Shown: positions 33,863 through 41,326 of the stretch, piece after piece
Layout of the letters: each line of letters opens with the position of its first letter
Numbering within the stretch: the first letter of the stretch is position 1
Assembly (NCBI RefSeq): GCF_000633935.1
Contig: NZ_KK214998.1
Location: 1,006,010-1,070,009 of the forward strand
Origin: Ectothiorhodospira haloalkaliphila ATCC 51935
Lineage (GTDB): Bacteria; Pseudomonadota; Gammaproteobacteria; Ectothiorhodospirales; Ectothiorhodospiraceae
Direction: 5' to 3'
DNA: 64,000 bases
The notes under the pieces: model-generated
What the model was told of the DNA's origin: nothing
The model's database searches: none
What the model saw: the letters and a program-made list of their open reading frames with translations, nothing else
Translations under genes and position numbers: made by a program

Positions 33863-35400
33863 GGATCCACCTCCTCGAACACGGCACGCCAGATGTGCTC
33901 ATAGCCGTATTCGAACTCCACGATGAAGGTCACCCAGTACAGGGGACTGATGCTCAACGAGGCCAGCAGCCCCATACCCAGGGCCATGGCCGCCACCGCC
34001 AGCGTCGGCAGCAGCAGCATCCAGTGGGTCTCCAGCAGACCGTCGCGGAAACGATCCTGGGACCAGTGATGCTGGGGCCGACCGAACCAGCCCGCCAGGA
34101 TCGGCGGCAGGAAATACGCCGCATTGAGCAGGCTGCTCACCAGCAGCACGCCGATCACCCAGCCCTGCCCCACCTCCAGGGCCCCCATCCCCAGGTACCA
34201 CTTGGTGATGAACCCGGCCATGGGGGGTGCCCCGATCATCCCCAGTCCTCCCAGGGTGAAGGCGGCCATGGTCCAGGGCATGCGCCGCCCCACCCCCCGC
34301 ATCTCCTCGATACGATGGATGCCCAGGGTCTCGGCGAAGTTGCCGGCGCAGAAGAACAGGGTGATCTTCATCACCCCCTGATGCACCAGGTGCACCAGCC
34401 CCCCCACGGCCCCCACCGGGCCGGCCAGGGCCACGCCGATGATGATGTAGGACACCTGGCTCACCGTGGAAAAGGCCAGCCGACGCTTGAGATCCTGGGT
34501 GAACAGGGCCCGCACCGAGCCATACAGCACCGTGAGGATCGCCAGCCCCATCAGCGGCAGGGTCATCCCCATGTCCGCGGCCAGCTGGATGCCGTAAACA
34601 TCATTCATCACCCGCACGATACCGAAGGCCCCGGCCTTGACCACCGCCACCGCGTGCAGCAGGGCACTGACCGGGGCCGGCGCCACCATGGCCCGGGGCA
34701 ACCAGCTGTGCAGGGGCAGCAGGGCCGCCTTGACCCCGAACCCCACCACGAACATGACGAACAGCAGGGGCAGCGCCCACTCATGCTCCGGGTAAAGATC
34801 GCGCAGATAACCACCGGCCGTGAAATCCTGACTGCCCGCCAGCACCGTCAGCCAGACCACCGCCGCCAGCAGCACCGCTCCGCCGATCAGGGTGTAGGCC
34901 AGATAGATACGCCCGGCACGGAAGGAATCCGGCGTGCCCCGATGCACCACCAGGGGCCAGGTGGCCAGGGTGAGGATCTCATAGAAGATCAGCATGGTGA
35001 CCAGGTTGCCGGAGAAGGCGATCCCCACCGTGGCACTCACGCACAGACTGAAGAAACCGAAGAAGCGGCTGCGCTTGGGAGAATGCTCCAGATAGCCGAT
35101 GGCATAGATGGTGGTCACCAGCCAGAGCACCGCCGAGAGCGTGGCGAACAGCAGGGACAGGGCGTCGGCGGCCAGCACCAGATCAATGCCCGGCAACAGG
35201 TTCAGGGTGAAGCTGTAGGTCTTGCCATCCCGGTACACGCCCACCAGCAGACTGATGATCAGCGCCAGCTTGAGCCCGGCTCCGCCCAGGTTGAAGAAGG
35301 TGCGCAGGGCGAACTGCTGCTCGCGCAGGAAGAAGATGACCAGCCCCGGCACCAGGGAGGTCATCAGGATGATCACCAGCAGAAAGCCACCCGGTTCCAT
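33859..35400 (-). CDS. Proton-conducting antiporter-like subunit (MrpA/NuoL-like)
   Basis: Membrane protein of 513 residues. GVKAALLPLHSWLPRAMVAP carries the conserved channel lysine, and HAVAVVKAGAFGIVRV fits MrpA/NuoL rather than MrpD. It lacks the C-terminal extension of full MrpA, whose DUF4040 portion is encoded separately upstream at 37839. The ATG is 1 nt after the preceding stop. Confidence 0.82.
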   Translation of the reverse strand: MEPGGFLLVIILMTSLVPGLVIFFLREQQFALRTFFNLGGAGLKLALIISLLVGVYRDGKTYSFTLNLLPGIDLVLAADALSLLFATLSAVLWLVTTIYAIGYLEHSPKRSRFFGFFSLCVSATVGIAFSGNLVTMLIFYEILTLATWPLVVHRGTPDSFRAGRIYLAYTLIGGAVLLAAVVWLTVLAGSQDFTAGGYLRDLYPEHEWALPLLFVMFVVGFGVKAALLPLHSWLPRAMVAPAPVSALLHAVAVVKAGAFGIVRVMNDVYGIQLAADMGMTLPLMGLAILTVLYGSVRALFTQDLKRRLAFSTVSQVSYIIIGVALAGPVGAVGGLVHLVHQGVMKITLFFCAGNFAETLGIHRIEEMRGVGRRMPWTMAAFTLGGLGMIGAPPMAGFITKWYLGMGALEVGQGWVIGVLLVSSLLNAAYFLPPILAGWFGRPQHHWSQDRFRDGLLETHWMLLLPTLAVAAMALGMGLLASLSISPLYWVTFIVEFEYGYEHIWRAVFEEVDP

Positions 35401-35401
35401 G

Positions 35402-36859
35402 TCACAGACCTCCCGGACCGGTCACGGTGGCGTCCAGCAACTGCAGCGAGGCGGCGCCGGCGAACCCCAGGGCGATGGAGACCAGGGCCATGCCCAGGGT
35501 GGACCATTCCATGATCCCGGCAATGGGACGACCGGGGCTGCCGCGCCCCGCCAGGAAGGCCGGACCCAGCAGGCGAAACACATAGGCCCCGGCCAGCAGC
35601 CCGCCCACCACGACCACCACGGCCCAGGGCCACACGTCACCGGCGATGGCGGTCTCCACCAGCAACCACTTGGCGATGAAGCCGCCGGTGAACGGCAGGC
35701 CCACCAGACCGGCGCCGGCGATCCCCATGGCAAAGCTGCTGATGGGGCGCCCCCGCATCACATCCGCCAGTTCGCTCATCCGGTCGTGCCCCGCCGCCCT
35801 CTGCAGGGTGCCGGCAGCCATGAACACGGTGGCCTTGGCACAGGCATGGGCGGCGGCGAAGAACACCACCGCCCGCCAGCCACCCGGCACCGCCAGCATG
35901 AAGGGAAAGAACAGGGCCAGGTAACCCACCTGGGCCACGGTGGAGTAGGCCACGAAAGGCTTGAGCCGATCCGCCGCCATGGCCATGATGCCGCCCCAGA
36001 TCACGGCGGCACCCCCCAGCCCTCCCATGAGCACGCCCAGGGCCGGTGTGGCCAGGTCCGGGAACAGGGTCAGCCACAGGCGCAGCATCAGGTAGAAGGA
36101 CACCTTCACCACCAGGGCCGAGAGGATGGGGCTGGCGGCAGCCGGCGCACTGCCATGCCCCGGCGCCAGCCAGCCATGCAGGGGAAAGAGCGCGGTCTTG
36201 GCCATCAGCCCCACGGTCATCAGGGCCGCCACCATCATGAGCAGGTGGCCGGGGGTGACCTGCTCCGCCAGGGTGATCAGATCCAGTGCCCCGTAGGCGC
36301 CATAGAGCAGGGCCACCCCCATGAGATAGGCCAGGGAACCCAGCAGGCTCAACAGCAGGTAGCGCATGGAGGCCACCAGGGCCGGCCCGCCGCTGGCCAG
36401 GGCCACCAGGGCCACCGAGGCCAGCACCACCAGTTCCAGGGTGACGTAAAGGTTGAACACGTCACCGGAGAGATACAGGGCGTTCATGGCCGCCCAGAGC
36501 CACAGCCACAACACCCAGAAACGGCCGGAGCGCTCCTGTCGGCCCACGTAGCCCAGGGCGTAGAGGGTGACGAACAGCCCCACCACCGATGTGAGCAGCA
36601 GCATGAAGGCCGCCAGTCCGTCCAGGACCAGGGCGATCCCCAAGGGGGCCTCCCAACCGCCCAGGGCATGGATCTCCGGACCCTGCCACCACACATGCAG
36701 CGCGCCGCCCAGGGTCGTTCCCAGGGTGAGCAGGGCCACGACCAGTGCCACCCAGCCCCCCGCCCGGGGCCACAACCCGGTGAGCAGGGCCCCGACCAGA
36801 GGCACGATCACGATCAAGGCTGCCCAGGACAGCCCGCCTGTGAGGCCGGCGATGGGCAT
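35402..36859 (-). CDS. mrpD: Mrp-type Na+/H+ antiporter subunit D
   Basis: Membrane protein of 485 residues with about 14 membrane segments. The NuoN/MrpD-type motif AKTALFPLHGWLAPGHGSAP and the following LVVKVSFYLMLRL contain the lysines used for ion translocation. It is the third-from-last gene of the operon and starts 1 nt after the mrpC stop. Confidence 0.87.
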   Translation of the reverse strand: MPIAGLTGGLSWAALIVIVPLVGALLTGLWPRAGGWVALVVALLTLGTTLGGALHVWWQGPEIHALGGWEAPLGIALVLDGLAAFMLLLTSVVGLFVTLYALGYVGRQERSGRFWVLWLWLWAAMNALYLSGDVFNLYVTLELVVLASVALVALASGGPALVASMRYLLLSLLGSLAYLMGVALLYGAYGALDLITLAEQVTPGHLLMMVAALMTVGLMAKTALFPLHGWLAPGHGSAPAAASPILSALVVKVSFYLMLRLWLTLFPDLATPALGVLMGGLGGAAVIWGGIMAMAADRLKPFVAYSTVAQVGYLALFFPFMLAVPGGWRAVVFFAAAHACAKATVFMAAGTLQRAAGHDRMSELADVMRGRPISSFAMGIAGAGLVGLPFTGGFIAKWLLVETAIAGDVWPWAVVVVVGGLLAGAYVFRLLGPAFLAGRGSPGRPIAGIMEWSTLGMALVSIALGFAGAASLQLLDATVTGPGGL

Positions 36860-36860
36860 G

Positions 36861-37178
36861 TCAGTCCTCCGGGGCTTCCGATGGCAGGCGTGCCTGCCCC
36901 GTGGCAGCCCTCACCTTGAGCATCAGCGCCAGGGCCACGGCGCTGGCACACACGGCGACGACGATGCCGGTGATGACCAGGGCATGGGGCACCGGATCGA
37001 TGAGGTCGGGACCGGAGGCCGCGGTGAGCAGGACCATGAACACCCCGGACCCCATGATATTGACGGCCAGCACCTTGACCAGGAGGTGGGGACGCACCAC
37101 CAGGGCGTGCACCCCCAGCACGAACAGCAGGGCGCCGCAGACCAGATAGATCTCACCCACCAGGTTCTCAGTGATCAT
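36861..37178 (-). CDS. mrpC: Mrp-type antiporter subunit C
   Basis: NuoK-like subunit of 105 residues with three membrane segments; GVHALVVRPHLLVKVLAVNI and DPVPHALVITGIVV are diagnostic. Two ATG codons, 37184 and 37178, lie at the start. The second is preferred because AGGGAG is 6 nt before it. The start overlaps the mrpB 3' end. Confidence 0.9.
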   Translation of the reverse strand: MITENLVGEIYLVCGALLFVLGVHALVVRPHLLVKVLAVNIMGSGVFMVLLTAASGPDLIDPVPHALVITGIVVAVCASAVALALMLKVRAATGQARLPSEAPED

Positions 37179-37842
37179 CGTCATCTCCCTGAACACGTCC
37201 TCCCAGGAACAGCAGTACCAACCCCAGACCGATGGACACGGCGGCCGCCAGTTCCACGGCAACGATCAGGGCATAGGCCCAGTCCGGGTGATAGCCCATG
37301 AACCCATGCCCCCCCAGCAGGCCGCCCACGCCGCTGGCCAGGAACACCAGCACCCCCAGGGCCACCACGAATCGCAGCCCGAGTCGCGGCACCCGGGGGA
37401 GCGACCGGGGCCGGGCCAGCACGAGCATCACCCCGGCCGCGCCCAGTACCGCCCCGCCCTGAAAGGCCCCACCGGTGGTGCTGGCCCCCACCCAGACCAG
37501 GTAACCCCCCGTCAGCACGGCCACCGGCACCAGGTGACGCAGGGTGCCGCGCAGCACCGGCCCCCGCACCGAACGGGCGGGCACCGGATCCTGGCGGCCC
37601 AGGGACCAGGCCACCCAGACGGCCAGCAGCAGTACCGCCAGTTCCAGGAAGGTGTCATAACCCCGGAAGTTCAGCAGCACGGCGGTCACCTCATGCCCCA
37701 CCCCGGAACGGTCCATGGCCTCGGTCACGGGCTCGGCCAGACCCGAATGGGCCGGCAGTTCCAGCAGGATCAGCACCAGGGCCACGCCCAGTGCCCCGGC
37801 CAGCAGGGACGTCAGCACATGGGACAGCCGCGGGCGACTCAT
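37168..37842 (-). CDS. mrpB: Mrp-type antiporter subunit B with MbhE-like N-terminus
   Basis: Membrane protein of 224 residues. The N-terminal half resembles the MbhE/MrpA-tail module (one membrane segment, then FRGYDTFLELAVLLLAVWVA). The C-terminal half is MnhB, with GGYLVWVGASTTGGAFQGGA. It overlaps the neighbouring genes on both sides, which indicates strict co-translation. Confidence 0.87.
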   Translation of the reverse strand: MSRPRLSHVLTSLLAGALGVALVLILLELPAHSGLAEPVTEAMDRSGVGHEVTAVLLNFRGYDTFLELAVLLLAVWVAWSLGRQDPVPARSVRGPVLRGTLRHLVPVAVLTGGYLVWVGASTTGGAFQGGAVLGAAGVMLVLARPRSLPRVPRLGLRFVVALGVLVFLASGVGGLLGGHGFMGYHPDWAYALIVAVELAAAVSIGLGLVLLFLGGRVQGDDDDH

Positions 37843-38126
37843 GATCCCTCCCCCCCGTGGCGCCCCGACGCCATGCGCCGCAGCCGCCCCAGGGCCACCA
37901 GCAGCAGGGCACCGGTCACCCCGGCGCCGATGGCGGCCTCGGCCAGGGCCACATCGGGGGCCTGCAGGCGCACCCAGGCCAGGGAGAGCAGCAGACCGAA
38001 GGCAATGAACAGCACCACCGAGCGAAACAGGTTCACCCCCCGCAGCAACTGCCAGGCCACGCCCAGCAGGGTGAGCACCAGGGTGAGGTCAAAGGCCAAC
38101 AGCAAACCGGCCTGCCAGGGGCTCAT
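37839..38126 (-). CDS. DUF4040 subunit (detached MrpA tail module)
   Basis: Membrane protein of 95 residues with three membrane segments. QAPDVALAEAAIGAGVTGAL is the conserved motif of the DUF4040/MbhD module that forms the C-terminal part of MrpA in Bacillus. Here it is a separate gene between the mrpG-like and mrpB-like genes, overlapping the next by 4 bp. Confidence 0.87.
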   Translation of the reverse strand: MSPWQAGLLLAFDLTLVLTLLGVAWQLLRGVNLFRSVVLFIAFGLLLSLAWVRLQAPDVALAEAAIGAGVTGALLLVALGRLRRMASGRHGGEGS

Positions 38127-38470
38127 CCGCGACCCTCCCGGCCCCGGGGCTGGCGCGCCGGGTCGGCCCCGGCTTCCGATTCCGGTTCACCTTGCGTGAG
38201 CGCCCGCTGCGCCACCAGATGGCAGGCAGCGGCACCACTGAACAGCACCAGCAGCCAGATGAGCACCAGCTTCAGCACCAGGGGCAGGCTGCCCGCCTGC
38301 AGGATCAGACCCAGGGCGACCAGCCCCAGGCCCAGGTTGTCGGCCTTGGTGAGGGCGTGCAGGCGGGTGTAGACATCGGGAAACCGCAGCATCCCCAGGC
38401 TGCCGGCGGCAAAGAACACCAGGCCCGATACCACCAGGATCAGGCTGACCATGTCCAGCGGACCCATCAC
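38123..38470 (-). CDS. mrpG: Mrp-type antiporter subunit G
   Basis: Subunit of 115 residues with three membrane segments. GMLRFPDVYTRLHALTKADN is the diagnostic loop. It overlaps the mrpF-like gene by 4 bp and the DUF4040 gene by 4 bp. Confidence 0.9.
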   Translation of the reverse strand: MMGPLDMVSLILVVSGLVFFAAGSLGMLRFPDVYTRLHALTKADNLGLGLVALGLILQAGSLPLVLKLVLIWLLVLFSGAAACHLVAQRALTQGEPESEAGADPARQPRGREGRG

Positions 38471-38742
38471 GGCTCTTCCCCACCCTCACGGGGCAGGCCT
38501 CGCTGGCGCACGAAGGCCACCGTGGCCACCGCCGACAACAGGGCGAACACCAGGGCCACGTCCACCAGGGCCGGCATCTCCAGGCCCCAGGCCAGCAGCA
38601 ACAGCATGGCCACGCCGGCGGTACCGAAGAGCTGGGCGGCCAGCATGCGATCGCCGGGGCGGGGCCCCATCAGCACGCGCACCATGCCCGCCGCCACGGT
38701 GAGCAGCAGGAACAGGGCCGCGCCAATCCAGATCGCATTCAT
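38467..38742 (-). CDS. mrpF: Mrp-type antiporter subunit F
   Basis: Subunit of 91 residues with three membrane segments. RVLMGPRPGDRMLAAQLFGT and DVALVFALLSAVATVAFV are typical of MnhF. It overlaps both neighbours by 4 bp. Confidence 0.9.
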   Translation of the reverse strand: MNAIWIGAALFLLLTVAAGMVRVLMGPRPGDRMLAAQLFGTAGVAMLLLLAWGLEMPALVDVALVFALLSAVATVAFVRQRGLPREGGEEP

Positions 38743-39251
38743 GAGGCCTCCCCTTGGTGGATCGTGATCCCGAACAGGCGCGCCACACGACCCTCCAGGT
38801 CCGCCAGCGATCCCTGCACGTCAAGCCCCAGATCCAGTACGTGCACGTGCACGCAGGCCCGATGCAGACCCACGCTCAGCGTACCCGGCAACAGGCTGAT
38901 GACGATCATGAAAAAGGTCAGGGCCGGGCCCCGGCGCAGTTGCACGGGATAGTCGATGAACCCGGGACGCAACGGCAGACGCGGCGAGAAGGCCCGGCGG
39001 GAGACGTCCAGGCCCCCCACCAGGGACTGCCAGAAGAAGCTCAGGGCGAAGGGTAGAACCTGGCGCCAGGCGATCCGGTAGCGGCGCCCGGCGGGCAGGG
39101 TGAATACCGAGAGTGCCGCCAGCACGGCCAGCGGCACCCCCAGTGTCCAGGACCCGGGATCGCCCTCGGTGAGCACCCACCACAGGAACAGGCAGGCACC
39201 CAGGGTGACCAGGAAGCGGCGGCTATTTTTGCTGCCAGCGGCCACGCTCAT
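38739..39251 (-). CDS. mrpE: Mrp-type antiporter subunit E
   Basis: Subunit of 170 residues. Two membrane segments are followed by the cytosolic MnhE domain: LPGTLSVGLHRACVHVHVLD is the conserved strand. The ATG at 39251 overlaps the end of the upstream lipoprotein gene by 29 bp; a GTG at 39245, preceded by AGGA, is an alternative. First gene of the antiporter operon, which would exchange Na+ or K+ for protons in saline or alkaline conditions. Confidence 0.85.
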   Translation of the reverse strand: MSVAAGSKNSRRFLVTLGACLFLWWVLTEGDPGSWTLGVPLAVLAALSVFTLPAGRRYRIAWRQVLPFALSFFWQSLVGGLDVSRRAFSPRLPLRPGFIDYPVQLRRGPALTFFMIVISLLPGTLSVGLHRACVHVHVLDLGLDVQGSLADLEGRVARLFGITIHQGEAS

Positions 39252-39852
39252 CCTGATACCAGTAGCCGGAGGGGGCCTCTTCCACCCAGACCCGGGCAAA
39301 GGTCCTGCGGATGTCGGACTCCCATTCGGGGCGGTCGTTGGCGCGGGCGATCTCCCGATACAAGGCGTTGCGGTCGGCGTTCTCCTCGGACACCAGGCGC
39401 TGCACCGTCGAGCGATCCCGCAGCGGCACCGCGTTCAGGTCGCGCACCGCCACCAGGCCATCGCTGGTGAAGCCCACCGCCCCGGACTGATAGTGGGGGC
39501 GCAGACCCGAGGCCCGCTGGCGCATGGAAGCCCGCAGGGAATCGATGGCCGAGGAGCGGATGTTGATATCCGGCTGCTGCGCCTGGGCCGGGGAGATCAC
39601 CCCGTTGAGCACGGCCACCATCACCCGGCTGCCCATCTCCCGCAGCGCTCCCTGATCCGAGGCAGCGGGCTCCTCGGCCGGATCACGGGCTGGCGGCTGC
39701 TCCGTCTCGCCCAGGACGTCGCGCACGATGATGCGGGCCGCATCCTCCGCCGCCGCGGCGGGGAAGTAGATGTTGATGGTCACGCAGGCGGACAGCAGAA
39801 AGGCCAGGCCAAACCACGCCAGCGGGCGCGCGCATCGGGCAATCGGGGTCAT
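39223..39852 (-). CDS. YdbL/DUF1318-like lipoprotein with YnbE-like N-terminus
   Basis: Lipoprotein of 209 residues. LLSAC is the lipobox. The following VTINIYFPAAAAEDAARIIV resembles the small lipoprotein YnbE or the N-terminus of long DUF1318 proteins. The C-terminal half, with RLVSEENADRNALYREIA and YWYQDERGRWQQK, resembles YdbL. In E. coli, ydbH-ynbE-ydbL act together in phospholipid transport between membranes. GGAG precedes the ATG at 39852. A ydbH-like gene lies 1.5 kb upstream on the same strand. Confidence 0.72.
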   Translation of the reverse strand: MTPIARCARPLAWFGLAFLLSACVTINIYFPAAAAEDAARIIVRDVLGETEQPPARDPAEEPAASDQGALREMGSRVMVAVLNGVISPAQAQQPDINIRSSAIDSLRASMRQRASGLRPHYQSGAVGFTSDGLVAVRDLNAVPLRDRSTVQRLVSEENADRNALYREIARANDRPEWESDIRRTFARVWVEEAPSGYWYQDERGRWQQK

Positions 39853-39913
39853 GGATGATCTCCAGTACAGTGACGGTTCCTGGTTCATAGTCTCCGCCAC
39901 CCCGACGCCGGCA

Positions 39914-41239
39914 TCAAGGGGACGGTGGCTCCACCTGCCTGAGGATCAGGCCCATGTGATAGTCGCCCGGCGGCAGCGGAATGGACACCCGGTGACCGGC
40001 GCCGGGGGCCTGTGTCACGGGCAGACCCTCGCGGCCGGTGATGGCCTCGAGCACGATCTCGCGGCTGCCCCCCGGGGTGATGATCTCCAGGCAATCCCCC
40101 ACCCCGAAGCGGTTCTTCACGTCCACCCGGGCCATGCCCGAGACCGGGTCATAGGCCTCGATCTCCCCGACAAACAGCCGCCGGTCGGACTCGGAATGCC
40201 CGCGGACGTAGTTCTGGGCAGTGCGCTCCCGGGGCCGGGTGAGAAAGCCGTCCGTGTAACCCCGGTTGGCCAGCCCCTCCAGGGCCTCCAGCAGGGCGGG
40301 ATCGAATGCGCGGCCGGCCATGGCATCGTCGATGGCCCGGCGGTACACCTGGGCGGTTCGCGCCGCGTAATAATGGGATTTGGTGCGTCCCTCGATCTTC
40401 AGGGCATCCACCCCGATGGTCACCAGGCGCTGCACATGCTCCACGGCGCGCAGGTCCATGGAATTGAGGATATAGGTGCCGTGCTCATCCTCCTCCACCG
40501 GCATGAGCTGCCCGGGGCGCTCGCCTTCCTCCAGCAGGAAGGGCTCATCCGCCTGGGGATGGCGGCTGGCAGGGGAAGTTTCATCCCGGGGCATCCAATC
40601 GCCGCCCTCGTCCTGTTCGGCGGCGTGCAGGCGGTACTGCCAGCGGCAGGCATTGGTGCAGGCCCCCTGGTTGGCGTCGCGATGATTGAAGTAGCCGGAC
40701 AGCAGGCAGCGCCCGGAATAGGCGATGCACATGGCCCCGTGGACCATCACCTCCAGTTCCATGTCCGGGCAGTCCTGGCGGATGGACTCGATCTCCCCCA
40801 GGGAGAGCTCCCGGGAGAGGATCACCCGGGTCAGCCCCAGGCCTTGCCAGAAGCGCACGCTGGCGGCATTCACGGTGTTGGCCTGCACGGAAAGGTGCAC
40901 GGGCATCTCGGGCCAGCGCTCGCGCACCTGCATGATCAGTCCGGGGTCGGACATGATCAGTGCATCGGGCTGCAGCGCCACCACGGGGGCCATGTCCCGC
41001 GCGAAGGTGGCCAGCTTGGGTTGATGGGCACTGATGTTGGCGGCCAGGAAGAAGCGCCGACCGGCGGCATGAGTGAGCCGGATGCCCTCCGCCAGGGCCT
41101 CAAGGGCGGCGAATTCGTTGTTGCGCACCCGCAGCGAATAGCGGGGCATGCCGGCATAGACGGCATCGGCGCCATAGGCCAGGGCGTAACGGAGGTTCTT
41201 GAGGGTACCGGCGGGGGCAAGCAGTTCGGGGGCGTTCAT
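39914..41239 (-). CDS. trhP: tRNA hydroxylation protein TrhP (U32 peptidase family)
   Basis: U32-family protein of 441 residues, like E. coli TrhP (YegQ), needed to form 5-hydroxyuridine at tRNA position 34. GTLKNLRYALAYGADAVYAG starts the barrel. VMVHGAMCIAYSGRCLLSGY and the following NQGACTNACRWQY supply the four-cysteine cluster. KIEGRTKSHYYAARTAQVYR and a C-terminal beta-barrel complete the family pattern. The ATG at 41239 begins the conserved MNAPELLAPAG. It lies between the ydbL-like and ydbH-like genes. Confidence 0.9.
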   Translation of the reverse strand: MNAPELLAPAGTLKNLRYALAYGADAVYAGMPRYSLRVRNNEFAALEALAEGIRLTHAAGRRFFLAANISAHQPKLATFARDMAPVVALQPDALIMSDPGLIMQVRERWPEMPVHLSVQANTVNAASVRFWQGLGLTRVILSRELSLGEIESIRQDCPDMELEVMVHGAMCIAYSGRCLLSGYFNHRDANQGACTNACRWQYRLHAAEQDEGGDWMPRDETSPASRHPQADEPFLLEEGERPGQLMPVEEDEHGTYILNSMDLRAVEHVQRLVTIGVDALKIEGRTKSHYYAARTAQVYRRAIDDAMAGRAFDPALLEALEGLANRGYTDGFLTRPRERTAQNYVRGHSESDRRLFVGEIEAYDPVSGMARVDVKNRFGVGDCLEIITPGGSREIVLEAITGREGLPVTQAPGAGHRVSIPLPPGDYHMGLILRQVEPPSP

Positions 41240-41286
41240 GGCGGGACGATAGCACAAGACCCTGGTGCCCGACCGTCATCTCCGCG

Positions 41287-41326
41287 CCCTCACCCCAACC
41301 CCTCTCCCGCCAGCGGGAGAGGGGCT
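41287..41326. repeat. Palindromic repeat, family A, at the end of the ydbH-like gene
   Basis: CCCTCACCCCAACC with the hairpin CCTCTCCCGC / GCGGGAGAGG. The last bases overlap the TAG stop of the ydbH-like gene. Confidence 0.85.

Noticed and set aside
33703-36919. Two long plus-strand open frames opposite the antiporter genes
   Set aside because: Same reason: low-complexity antisense translation of well-supported membrane protein genes.
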